Below are positions 1 through 6,459 of a stretch of DNA of 7,865 bases, piece by piece (the first letter of the stretch is position 1; each line of letters opens with the position of its first letter). Origin of the DNA: Lentisphaeria bacterium (GTDB lineage Bacteria; Verrucomicrobiota; Lentisphaeria; Victivallales; GWF2-50-93); NCBI GenBank assembly GCA_020056205.1, contig JAGVIF010000560.1, positions 1 to 7,865 of the forward strand. Direction: 5' to 3'. The notes beneath the pieces are model-generated. The model saw only the letters and a list, made by a program, of their open reading frames with translations, was not told where the DNA came from and searched no databases. Both the position numbers and the translations under genes were made by a program.

Positions 1-5
1 CTGTA

Positions 6-58
6 GCGTAAAAATGGAGGATCGTCGTTTTGCCTTCGCCAAGCGTCGCAGAGCTTGG
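6..58 (+). repeat. Degenerate copy of an interspersed palindromic repeat
   Basis: The 13-mer GTAAAAATGGAGG at 8-20 recurs exactly at 1276-1288, and GCGTAAAAATGG at 6-17 recurs exactly at 1351-1362. Here it is followed by a different hairpin, GCCAAGC/GCTTGGC (about 30-51), not the two neat 7-bp hairpins seen at 1288-1337. I read this as a diverged or truncated member of the same GGAG-headed repeat family. It lies just upstream of the prepilin gene leader and carries no coding evidence. Confidence 0.5.
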
Positions 59-120
59 CAAGGTCGCGTCCGTAGTTTTGAAATTGGCTCATGAAAATAA
101 AAAATTTATTGGAAAGTCAA

Positions 121-173
121 CAGAGCCGGTTACAAAACTCAAGACCGTTTTTTGAGTCTCGCAATTGGTTCTG
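121..173 (+). other. Possible leader stem-loop upstream of the prepilin-like gene
   Basis: CAGAGCC (121-127) can pair with GGTTCTG (167-173) through six Watson-Crick pairs and one G-U. ACTCAA (137-142) pairs perfectly with TTGAGT (152-157) inside it. The structure ends 12 bases before the ribosome binding site at 186-195, so it would sit in the 5' leader of the transcript. No strong sigma-70 promoter is visible upstream. A role in control is inference only. Confidence 0.3.
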
Positions 174-185
174 TAATTTAAATCA

Positions 186-201
186 GGGAGGTGATCGTAT
201 G
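186..201 (+). promoter_or_regulatory. Strong Shine-Dalgarno deciding the prepilin start
   Basis: GGGAGGTGAT at 186-195 is close to the ideal anti-16S match and sits just before ATG 199-201, which is in frame with the prepilin motif. It supports a long leader (49 residues before MKPPFTLIE) over the internal ATG at 346, which has only AAAGGA about 11 bases upstream. Confidence 0.65.
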
Positions 202-1004
202 AAAAGCAAAAAACACGGACTGCCGGAAGCCGAAAATCGTCTGGAAAGCCGGATATGCAAATCCGTTCGTAGTAGCGCAATTTATTGCGCGTTATCAAGA
301 ACGGCGAATAAATTCGCCTACTACAAACAAAGGAAAAATGAACCCATGAAACCACCATTCACGCTTATTGAGTTACTTGTGGTGATTGCGATAATCGCGA
401 TTTTGGCGGCATTGCTATTGCCAGCCCTTAATAAAGCCAAAGCTGTCGCCAGAAGCATCAGTTGCACCAACAACCTGTCCCAGATAGTTAAAGCCGGGGC
501 AATGTACAGTATAGACTACGACGACTACATTGTCCCGTGCTTCTCGCCAGAGAATGATCTGGGAGGAGGCCTACGGAATTGGACTGGCTTGCTGCGTCAA
601 TACTGGGGTATTTCAGGGATACGGCATACACCTCCGCCAAGGACTGCCCGATCGCCGTGTGCCCCAATTCGCCCAACCGATTCGGGTATGGGCACAACTA
701 TCGGTTTCTTGGGTGGCACTCGGTGAGCGGCGGCATAAAATCTTTCTATAAGATCGGAGCCGCCTCAAGACCCGAGAATACGGTTTTTTTCGTTGACTCC
801 ATAAACATGCTCGCCGCAGACCCATCGGCTTTCGGTTCCTATCAGTCATATGTGAGAGATGCGGAGTACGCCCCAATACTCAACGACTATCTGGTGTATT
901 TCAATCACAATTCCGCAGCCAACGTGGGATGGCTTGACGGCCATGTCAAGGACATGCGCAGAGACGGACTCTATCTCCCTCCCCCTGCCGCCAGAGATGC
1001 CTAG
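199..1004 (+). pseudogene. Type II/IV prepilin-like H-X9-DG protein, frameshifted
   Basis: The N-terminal part reads in frame from ATG 199 to a TGA at 724-726. It carries the prepilin cleavage/methylation segment ([15 protein letters not shown], from 346), a hydrophobic helix and '[11 protein letters not shown]', typical of Lentisphaeria pseudopilins. The C-terminal part lies in the next frame (about 612-1004): '[19 protein letters not shown]', then 'FNHNSAANVGWLDGHV', an exact H-X9-DG tail as in the prepilin-associated H-X9-DG family. Joining the frames at the GGG of 616-618 (one lost base) gives about 267 residues, or about 218 from ATG 346, normal for the family. Such proteins are inserted in the inner membrane and cleaved by prepilin peptidase; individual roles are mostly unknown. 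The alternative start is 346. The frameshift could be a true mutation or a sequencing error. Confidence 0.75.
269..324 (+). repeat. GTAG-headed REP pair (BIME-like) inside the prepilin leader codons
   Basis: GTAGTA (269-274) pairs with TACTAC (319-324). Between them are two perfect hairpins: GCGCAA-TTTA-TTGCGC (275-290) and GGCGAA-TAAA-TTCGCC (303-318), joined by 12 bases (291-302) that can form GTT/AAC. Read inward from both ends, each half is GTAGTA + GSGSAA + TTTA + complementary stem. So these are two inverted copies of one unit whose stem bases differ but stay paired. A GTAG foot next to a short hairpin is the hallmark of REP elements moved by RAYT (TnpA-REP) proteins. Unusually, it lies in an open frame and encodes about 19 residues of the leader. 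Confidence 0.75.
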
Positions 1005-1062
1005 TGGCTCCTTACAAGATAGAGGCAGGGGCATGAGCCCACATATTTCATGAAAAATGCGG

Positions 1063-1099
1063 GTAAGTTCAGTAAACCCTGTCCTTTTACTGAACTTAT
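1063..1099 (+). repeat. Long perfect hairpin, small relative of arm P3 of the 7085-7573 element
   Basis: TAAGTTCAGTAAA (1064-1076) pairs perfectly with TTTACTGAACTTA (1086-1098); the loop is 9 bases, and G1063-T1099 adds a wobble. It lies 60 bases after the prepilin stop and could halt transcription, but no T-run follows. The same sequence with a longer loop recurs at 7209-7278 (TAAGTTCAGCAAACCC ... TCCTTTGCTGAACTTATAC). There the pair T1073-A1089 is replaced by C7221-G7266. Confidence 0.7.
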
Positions 1100-1114
1100 A
1101 CTCGGGGTCGGTAT

Positions 1115-1230
1115 CGAATGGCGCTAAGTTAAGGATTTCGAAAAAAGTAAATCGGGTCTATCTGACCCAATAGTCGCGGGTCAAATAGACCCGCGCTGCC
1201 TCGAAATGCGCATTAACTTAGCGCCATTCG
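1115..1230. repeat. 116-bp MITE-like palindromic element with 18-bp inverted repeats
   Basis: CGAATGGCGCTAAGTTAA (1115-1132) is exactly complementary to 1213-1230. A second stem, ATTTCGA/TCGAAAT (1135-1141, 1201-1207), stacks inside. The core can fold two ways. One is a long stem, CGGGTCTAT/ATAGACCCG plus TGACCC/GGGTCA with one C-A mismatch. The other is two separate 5-base-loop hairpins: GGGTC-TATCT-GACCC (1154-1168) and CGCGGGTC-AAATA-GACCCGCG (1175-1195). CGGTATCGAA occurs at 1109-1118 and again at 1240-1249, so a flanking duplication is possible, though its left copy overlaps the inverted repeat. No protein is encoded. Confidence 0.7.
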
Positions 1231-1268
1231 GGTCGGCATCGGTATCGAAAGGAGCAACAATGAGCTTT

Positions 1269-1370
1269 GGTACGAGTAAAAATGGAGGGTCGCGCTTGCC
1301 GCGACCGTGAAAATGACCGGCCACGGCGAGCGTGGCCCTCCACGCCTGCGGCGTAAAAATGGGTACGAGT
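1269..1370. repeat. GGAG-headed REP pair flanked by 9-bp direct repeats
   Basis: Hairpin 1 is GGTCGCG-CTTGC-CGCGACC (1288-1306) and hairpin 2 is GGCCACG-GCGAG-CGTGGCC (1319-1337). Read from opposite strands both are GGAG + hairpin with loop CTYGC, so they are inverted copies of one unit with compensatory stem changes. A third mini-hairpin, ACGC-CTGCG-GCGT, follows at 1342-1354, then a partial repeat of the GTAAAAATGG head at 1353-1362. The whole is bracketed by GGTACGAGT at 1269-1277 and 1362-1370, 93 bases apart, which looks like a target duplication. Confidence 0.7.
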
Positions 1371-1410
1371 TTAGCCGATAAAAGTGAAATTTTAAAATGC
1401 AAAAACAAAA

Positions 1411-1427
1411 GGAGGATAAAAAAAATG
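1411..1427 (+). promoter_or_regulatory. Ribosome binding site deciding the GH5 lipoprotein start
   Basis: GGAGG at 1411-1415 lies nine bases before ATG 1425-1427, which opens directly into the signal peptide. In-frame ATGs at 1332 and 1359 lie within the palindromic repeat, have no comparable site, and would put about 22-31 non-signal residues in front. Confidence 0.75.
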
Positions 1428-4400
1428 AACAATTTAATCATCGGGGGTATTATGCTTGGCATGTTTATGGCCGGTTGTGCCAATGGACCATTACAGGCGG
1501 GAACGACGACGGTGTTCGAGGAAAATCCCGGGGATGCGATTTCCAAATGGTCGCGCGCTCCATGGGCTTTGGCCGTTCCCGAAGGGCCGAATGGACGCCC
1601 CTGTCTGCGCATCAGAATTCCGACAGACCGAGCCGCCTCTGATGAAGGCTCGGTTCAAAAAGATGTTTGGGGCAAAGACATCAAACTCACGGCGGGACAG
1701 TTTGAGATCAAACGCCCGCTTGATTTGTCCCTGTTGCGCGGATGGAGGGTCAACGTGATCGCTCATGTGCGCACTGCGGGTGTGACCAAGCCGGAAGTTC
1801 CATGGGAGGGCGTTCGTATCGGACTAAACTACGAAACTCCGCTCTTTGTCTATAACACAAACATCAACGGGCAGCCGGGAGACAGCGATTGGCATGATGC
1901 CGTGCTCGCTAATGCGCGCATTCCGGAGGACGCCGTAGAGACCTCCCTGAACCTGGGCCTCATCGCAAATGGGGGAACATTATGGGTGGACAATATACGC
2001 ATCGTTCTCGTCGAACCGCCGTTGACGACGCTGGCGGGAAAGCGCGCCCCATTTATACAGAAGACACAAAGACGCGGCGCGGGAATCGCGACAGCAACTC
2101 AGGGAATCAGGGAGCTTGCCAAAGATTGGAACCTGAATGTCGTTAAGTGGTGGCTGAGACTTCCGTCCCCGGATCTCACAGACAAAGAATATAACGCCGC
2201 GCTTGAAAAAGAACTGGCAAAGCTTGATCTCGTTATGAGCCAGGCGGAGGAAGCAAACATCAAAGTAATCCCTCAAATAAGTAACGACTGGAAGCCTGAA
2301 AAACAGGAAGGCGGTCCATTCGGCGGCACCAATCGAGTGTACATAGAGCCTGAGGTGATGAACCGGTTCATTGACAGTTGGAAGACGATCGCGCGAAGAT
2401 ATGCTGGACGAAATGTGATCGAGGGATATGATCTATCAAATGAAACTGTGTTAAGAGCGCCTCCGTCCGCGGGCTGCCGTGATTGGGAGGGGCTGGCGGA
2501 ACGCGCGGCTCAGGTCATTAATGACATTGATCCGAAGGCGCAAATATTTGTACAGCCGGAAGAGTGGTGGGGCGTTCAGGCATTTACCAAGCTGCGTCCG
2601 ATCAACGCAAAAAACATCACATACAGCGTACATATGTATGCCCCTTTCGAGCTTACGCACCAGAGGATAAAAGAACGTCAAAGCATGGGAGTGTCCTACC
2701 CCTCAGTCATCAACGGAAGGAAATGGGATAAGGAGGCGCTGCGCAGGGCGCTGCAACCGGCCAGGGACTTTCAACTTGCCTACGGAGTGCCCATGCAGGT
2801 TGGCGAGTTCAGTTGCATCCGCTGGGCGCCCGACGGCAGTTCAGCCCGATGGTTCAAGGACACTATTGACATTTTCGAGGAGTACGGATGGGATTGGACA
2901 TTTCATGCGCTTCGCGACTGGGACGGTTGGACTCCCGAGTTGGGAGAAGATCCAAAGAATGTCTCTTTTCTTCCAGAACCACCGGCCGCGAAAAAAGTGT
3001 TGCTTGAGGCATTAGCCAGAAATATAAAGTCACCTTTGTCTGAAGACGCGAATAAGGTTCCACCCAAAAAAGAGGGATCCCGTATTGGAGATGTTGTTTG
3101 CAAGATCGATTTCGACAATACCGCCGCACAGGAGAAGTGGACGCGGGCGCCATGGGCGAAATGGGTGAAGGACGGCATTGGCGGCGCCACCGTCCTGGCG
3201 GTTGACGTTCCTTCGACGGAGAAGCCGGGGCATCACAAAATCACCATGCCGTTCGATGTCGTTCCCTACCGGGGAATGTCCCTGCACTTCGAGTGCATGG
3301 CGAAAGCGGAAAATGTCAGCAAGCCGCCTCAGCCATACAACGGGGTGAAATTCATGATGCACTTCAACTCGCTTGTAGCCGGGCAACAATGGAGGAACCA
3401 GGGCAATGTATTCGGGACATTCGACTGGAAAAAACTTTCTTTTGTCATGCCTATCGCCGATGACGCCACAAACGGCGACCTGTATCTCGGCTTGGAGGAG
3501 TGCACCGGCAAGGCATGGTTCAAGGACATTGAGATCAGCGTGGCCCGCGCCAAAGCCCCCTCGCGTCCGCCGCCGATGGTCAATCCTCCGCCGCCGTATA
3601 AAGGACACGACCTGTCCCGTTTGCGCGGCGTCATGTCGCCCAATCAATTCAAGGACGAAGAATTGCGCGTTCTCGGGCAGGAATGGAATGCAAACCTGAT
3701 CCGCTGGCAGATAACCAAAAATTGGGGCAAAACCGGCACCGAACGCGATATCGCCGAATACGACAAGTGGATAGATGGAGAGATGGCTGATCTGGACAAG
3801 GCACTCGATGCATGCGAAAAGTACGGGATAAAGGTCGTGATTGATCTGCACAGTCCACCCGGCGGCCGCTACGAAGACAAATCCATGGCGATGACCCACG
3901 AGAAGCTCTACCAAGACCACTTCGTGAAGGTGTGGGAGAAAATCGCCAGCCGCTACAAGGACAACAAGGCCGTCTGGGCCTACGACCTGATCAACGAGCC
4001 CATGCAGGGCGCACCGTCACCCGAGGGACTCGCTGACTACCTTGGTATCCAAGTCCTTGCGGCTAGGGCGATCAGGAAGATTGACCCCGACACCTGCATC
4101 ATCATTGAGGCCGACCAATGGGACAGCCCTCCGGCATTTCCTTATCTCGAACCGGTGGACATCAATAATGTGGTTTACCAGGCTCATATGTATTTCCCGT
4201 ACGCGTTCACGCATCAGGGGGTCTATAACAAGCCCGAAAAACCTATTGTCTATCCCGGCCTGATTGACGGTAAACTATGCGACAAGGAGGCTCTGCGGAA
4301 ATACCTTCAGCCCGTCCGCGACTTCCAACTCGCCTACAATGCCCATATCTATATCGGCGAATTCAGCGCCATCCGTTGGGCTCCCGGCAACAGCGCCTAC

Positions 4401-4592
4401 CGCTACCTTAAAGACTGCATTGAGATTTTCGAGGAATACGGCTGGGACTGGAGCTATCACGCCTTCCGCGAATGGGACGGATGGAGTCTCGAACATGGTC
4501 CCGACAAAGACGACAAAAAGGCGGCAAAGGAGCCGGGCGATCGCTTAAAACTATTCCTCGATTGGTTCGGAAAAAACGAGAAGCCAAAATAG
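1425..4592 (+). CDS. Tandem double GH5-like glycoside hydrolase lipoprotein
   Basis: This is a 1055-residue protein. Residues 1-18 are a signal peptide ending in a lipobox-like 'FMAGC' (Cys18), although the n-region has no Lys/Arg. The rest is two copies of one architecture. Unit 1 is a beta-sandwich module (about 28-200, 'KWSRAPWA' at 41) plus a (beta/alpha)8 domain (about 205-535). Unit 2 is a beta-sandwich (about 556-710, 'KWTRAPWA' at 571), a Pro-rich linker (712-725) and a second barrel (about 728-1050). Unit 2 has the full GH5 set: R760, DLH (807-809), acid/base E858 in NEP, H921/Y923, nucleophile E979 in GEF. Unit 1 keeps E340, H403/Y405 and E461 with identical spacing (all shifted by exactly 518), but has NET instead of NEP and lacks DLH. 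GH5 enzymes cleave beta-linked glycans by retention; the substrate here is not assignable. It is probably exported and membrane-anchored. Unit 2 is likely active; unit 1 is doubtful. Confidence 0.85.
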   Translation: MNNLIIGGIMLGMFMAGCANGPLQAGTTTVFEENPGDAISKWSRAPWALAVPEGPNGRPCLRIRIPTDRAASDEGSVQKDVWGKDIKLTAGQFEIKRPLDLSLLRGWRVNVIAHVRTAGVTKPEVPWEGVRIGLNYETPLFVYNTNINGQPGDSDWHDAVLANARIPEDAVETSLNLGLIANGGTLWVDNIRIVLVEPPLTTLAGKRAPFIQKTQRRGAGIATATQGIRELAKDWNLNVVKWWLRLPSPDLTDKEYNAALEKELAKLDLVMSQAEEANIKVIPQISNDWKPEKQEGGPFGGTNRVYIEPEVMNRFIDSWKTIARRYAGRNVIEGYDLSNETVLRAPPSAGCRDWEGLAERAAQVINDIDPKAQIFVQPEEWWGVQAFTKLRPINAKNITYSVHMYAPFELTHQRIKERQSMGVSYPSVINGRKWDKEALRRALQPARDFQLAYGVPMQVGEFSCIRWAPDGSSARWFKDTIDIFEEYGWDWTFHALRDWDGWTPELGEDPKNVSFLPEPPAAKKVLLEALARNIKSPLSEDANKVPPKKEGSRIGDVVCKIDFDNTAAQEKWTRAPWAKWVKDGIGGATVLAVDVPSTEKPGHHKITMPFDVVPYRGMSLHFECMAKAENVSKPPQPYNGVKFMMHFNSLVAGQQWRNQGNVFGTFDWKKLSFVMPIADDATNGDLYLGLEECTGKAWFKDIEISVARAKAPSRPPPMVNPPPPYKGHDLSRLRGVMSPNQFKDEELRVLGQEWNANLIRWQITKNWGKTGTERDIAEYDKWIDGEMADLDKALDACEKYGIKVVIDLHSPPGGRYEDKSMAMTHEKLYQDHFVKVWEKIASRYKDNKAVWAYDLINEPMQGAPSPEGLADYLGIQVLAARAIRKIDPDTCIIIEADQWDSPPAFPYLEPVDINNVVYQAHMYFPYAFTHQGVYNKPEKPIVYPGLIDGKLCDKEALRKYLQPVRDFQLAYNAHIYIGEFSAIRWAPGNSAYRYLKDCIEIFEEYGWDWSYHAFREWDGWSLEHGPDKDDKKAAKEPGDRLKLFLDWFGKNEKPK

Positions 4593-4666
4593 AAAAAAGG
4601 AAAAGATGTCAATGCAAGTAATAATAAGCCGTGTATCGTATTACACTGAGAGTAATCCGCATTAGA

Positions 4667-4709
4667 AGCGATTTTATGTGGCAAAATTTGCCTATAAGTC
4701 GCTGTTTTT
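4667..4709 (+). terminator. Probable Rho-independent terminator after the GH5 gene
   Basis: AGCGA (4667-4671) pairs with TCGCT (4699-4703), continued by TTT/AAG-type and ATG/TAT pairs with small bulges to an inner GGCAA/TTGCC stem around an AAT loop. TTTTT follows at 4705-4709. The hairpin is not GC-rich and has bulges, so termination may be partial. It separates the GH5 gene from the oxidoreductase gene. Confidence 0.5.
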
Positions 4710-4753
4710 GACGCTTTGATATTCGTAATAAATTAACAATAAGGATGATACAC

Positions 4754-4804
4754 ATGTTGAATTTGGCGGTTAAGTTTCAAGAGAGAAAGGGTATTCTCAT
4801 ATGA
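4754..4804 (+). CDS. 16-codon ORF overlapping the oxidoreductase start (possible leader peptide)
   Basis: ATG 4754 follows AAGGA (4741-4745) at eight bases and encodes MLNLAVKFQERKGILI. Its stop TGA (4802-4804) overlaps the next ATG (4801-4803) as ATGA, the usual arrangement for translational coupling. The oxidoreductase also has its own AAAGGG at 4786-4791. The peptide has no codon run suggesting amino-acid attenuation. It may simply be chance, so this is a weak call. Confidence 0.3.
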   Translation: MLNLAVKFQERKGILI

Positions 4805-5880
4805 GCGACAGACTTGGAATAGGCGTGATCGGCCTGATGATGGGATGCAACATGCTGCACGTCAATCGTCATCCAAGGCGATTCCAATCCGAGATCCGAG
4901 GCATCTGCGATATTCGCAAGGACAGGCTTGACCAATACGGAACTGAATTTTCCGTGCCATACGCGACAAGCGATTGGCGTGAACTTATTCAAAGAAAGGA
5001 CATAGACATAGTCGGAATATTCTCTCCCGATCATCTACATATGGACATGATTAGGCTGGCTCTTGAAAATGGTAAGCACGTTATCTGCACGAAACCTCTG
5101 GTTGTCAGTCTTGACGAAGCAAAGGAGACTATCCGTCTGGTACGCAAACACAAGAGGAAATTCCTTGTCGGGCAGACCAGGCGTTTTGTGACGCATCATC
5201 AAGAAGTCAAGAAATTCTATGATAGTGGGAAAATCGGTACCGCGATGATGGCTGAAGCCAGTTATGTTCATGGCGATATGTGGAAAGTGTTTGACCGTGG
5301 TGCTTGGCGCTATGAGCACCCGCAGGACATTATTTACGGCGGGGCCTGCCATCCAATTGATCATCTGCGCTGGTATTTCGGCGACGTGGACGAAGTGCAT
5401 GCCTATGGCTGTCCAAGCCCGGTTGATTTGCGATATCCGCAGGACAAAGAGACGAATTTCATAATAAATCTGAAGTTCAAGAACAATGTGCTTGCCCGCG
5501 TATTGATCGCCTGTGGCATTCACGAACAGCCCGGCGGCTCGATCAGCGACATCATGCCGATGGAAGGTGTGAGCATATTCGGCACGCATGGAACCATCGT
5601 AAACTACCACGCGGCGTACCGCGAGGGCGGGCGGCACGACGCTCCGCGTCAGGAAGTGCATTTTGACAAGGACGACGTGGCGGAGGACTTCGATGGCAAG
5701 GAATACTCCGGCCACCTGATGTCGGTGCTCAAATACGTGCAGGAAATCGAATACTGCATTTTGAATGATAAACCTGTGACGGTCAACGAAGTCGAAGGCG
5801 CCAAGTGCATCGCCACCTGTGCCGCCTGCTGGAAATCAATTGAAAATAAGCAAAGCGCAAAAGTGTTCAATGAGTTCTAA
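4801..5880 (+). CDS. Gfo/Idh/MocA family NAD(P)-dependent oxidoreductase
   Basis: A 359-residue cytoplasmic protein, the usual length for the family. The N-terminal Rossmann domain (about 1-125) has the dinucleotide loop 'GVIGLMMG' (8-15; the usual middle Gly is Met) and an acidic end of strand 2 (D37), which suggests NAD preference. The catalytic 'TKP' (K98, usually EKP) closes the domain. The C-terminal alpha/beta sheet domain (about 126-359) includes 'GGACHPIDHLRW' (180-191), where D187/H188 match the family's active-site region. Members oxidise, reduce or epimerise sugars, inositols and glycosides; the substrate cannot be read from sequence. ATG 4801 has AAAGGG upstream and overlaps a short ORF. 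It follows a glycoside hydrolase, so use of the released sugar is a reasonable inference, but a terminator-like hairpin lies between. Confidence 0.88.
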   Translation: MSDRLGIGVIGLMMGCNMLHVNRHPRRFQSEIRGICDIRKDRLDQYGTEFSVPYATSDWRELIQRKDIDIVGIFSPDHLHMDMIRLALENGKHVICTKPLVVSLDEAKETIRLVRKHKRKFLVGQTRRFVTHHQEVKKFYDSGKIGTAMMAEASYVHGDMWKVFDRGAWRYEHPQDIIYGGACHPIDHLRWYFGDVDEVHAYGCPSPVDLRYPQDKETNFIINLKFKNNVLARVLIACGIHEQPGGSISDIMPMEGVSIFGTHGTIVNYHAAYREGGRHDAPRQEVHFDKDDVAEDFDGKEYSGHLMSVLKYVQEIEYCILNDKPVTVNEVEGAKCIATCAACWKSIENKQSAKVFNEF

Positions 5881-6010
5881 AATGAGTGCGCTCTCTCTGG
5901 CTGGAGCGGGAGGCGGTGTTTCACGCAATGGAAATTGGTCGGGATGATGCAAGAGGGCGTAGGTTATTTCGAGAAATACTGGGGGAGCGCCGGGGGGATC
6001 CATCCTTGCG

Positions 6011-6036
6011 GGGTAAATATTCACCGAATCCCGTCC
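6011..6036 (+). repeat. Half copy of the GTAAATATTCAC repeat
   Basis: GTAAATATTCACCGAA (6013-6028) matches the left strand of arm P5 at 7373-7388 (GTAAATATTCACTGAA) at 15 of 16 positions. Here no complementary right half follows. The continuation CCCGTCCTTT also resembles CCCTGTCCTTT in the hairpin at 1063-1099, suggesting one loosely conserved repeat family. Confidence 0.45.
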
Positions 6037-6092
6037 TTTCCCCCTTGATTGTAACCCGGGATAAGTCAAGTGGTTGACAGGCAGTATTATAT

Positions 6093-6117
6093 GGCTGGAA
6101 ATATGCTTATTTCAGCC
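6093..6117. other. Stem-loop
   Basis: GGCTG + AAATA (6093-6103, with G6098 bulged) pairs with TATTT + CAGCC (6108-6117) around a TGCT loop, giving ten pairs. No T-run follows, so it is not an obvious terminator. It stands 213 bases after the oxidoreductase stop. Confidence 0.45.
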
Positions 6118-6183
6118 CTTGAAATCAAAAGTCATGCGGGTGATTTTGCTTTTAAGAAACCGGAAAATATCTCTCACGAAGGC

Positions 6184-6218
6184 ATCCCGATGTCTTTTTA
6201 CCCTTTGTGAATCGGGAT
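6184..6218. other. 8-bp inverted repeat
   Basis: ATCCCGAT (6184-6191) and ATCGGGAT (6211-6218) are exact complements separated by 19 bases. It could be a hairpin or an operator. No adjacent gene explains it. Confidence 0.35.
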
Positions 6219-6410
6219 AAACTGCGACACAAAGAAGAAATAATTTGACAAATTTGGGAAATGAAATAGATTGAACTTTATGTCTTTGTTGCCCCGATGC
6301 CTGCCGGGCCGGAATCTTCGACTTTGTGCGAGAAAAAAAAGAAAATAAATTCTAACAATGCAAATTCAACGGACGCGCCGCCGCTGATTTCAGTCGTTCC
6401 GCGTCAATAG

Positions 6411-6438
6411 TTGAAAATCACATTGCCAGCGCTATACT
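6411..6438 (+). promoter_or_regulatory. Sigma-70-type promoter of the antitoxin-toxin operon
   Basis: TTGAAA (6411-6416), a 16-base spacer and TATACT (6433-6438) place a start near 6445, leaving a leader of about 15 bases before ATG 6460. The leader contains the ribosome binding site GGAGG (6449-6453) within AAAAATGGAGG, an 11-mer also found in the repeats at 10-20 and 1278-1288. Confidence 0.55.
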
Positions 6439-6459
6439 ACGGAAAAATGGAGGTCTGCA

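Larger units (their letters stand above)
5881..6410. other. Long intergenic region without a convincing gene
   Basis: Short open frames exist on both strands (about 5886-6077 and 5836-6069), but none shows a recognisable domain or a good ribosome binding site. What can be seen is a half copy of a local repeat (6011-6036), a hairpin (6093-6117), AAATCA/TGATTT (6122-6146), a perfect 8-bp inverted repeat (6184-6218) and an isolated promoter-like TTGACA-16-TAGATT (6245-6272) with no gene behind it. It reads as decayed or non-coding sequence. Confidence 0.5.

Noticed and set aside
78..110. TTGAAA promoter for the prepilin gene
   Set aside because: No acceptable -10 occurs at 15-19 bases; the A/T-rich stretch downstream fits poorly.
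91..198. Extending the prepilin start to ATG 91
   Set aside because: There is no ribosome binding site before 91, whereas ATG 199 has a near-ideal one. The extra residues overlap the leader stem-loop.
3030..3920. 296-residue minus-strand open frame
   Set aside because: It lies wholly opposite the GH5 lipoprotein, whose domains, motifs and internal repeat are clear; the minus frame shows no domain.
4606..4665. 19-codon ORF between the GH5 gene and its terminator
   Set aside because: It has an AAGG-type site upstream but no recognisable sequence, and short ORFs are frequent by chance. It is kept only as a remark.
5886..6077. 63-residue plus-strand ORF after the oxidoreductase
   Set aside because: No ribosome binding site and no family resemblance, and the opposite strand is equally open. 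Treated as non-coding.
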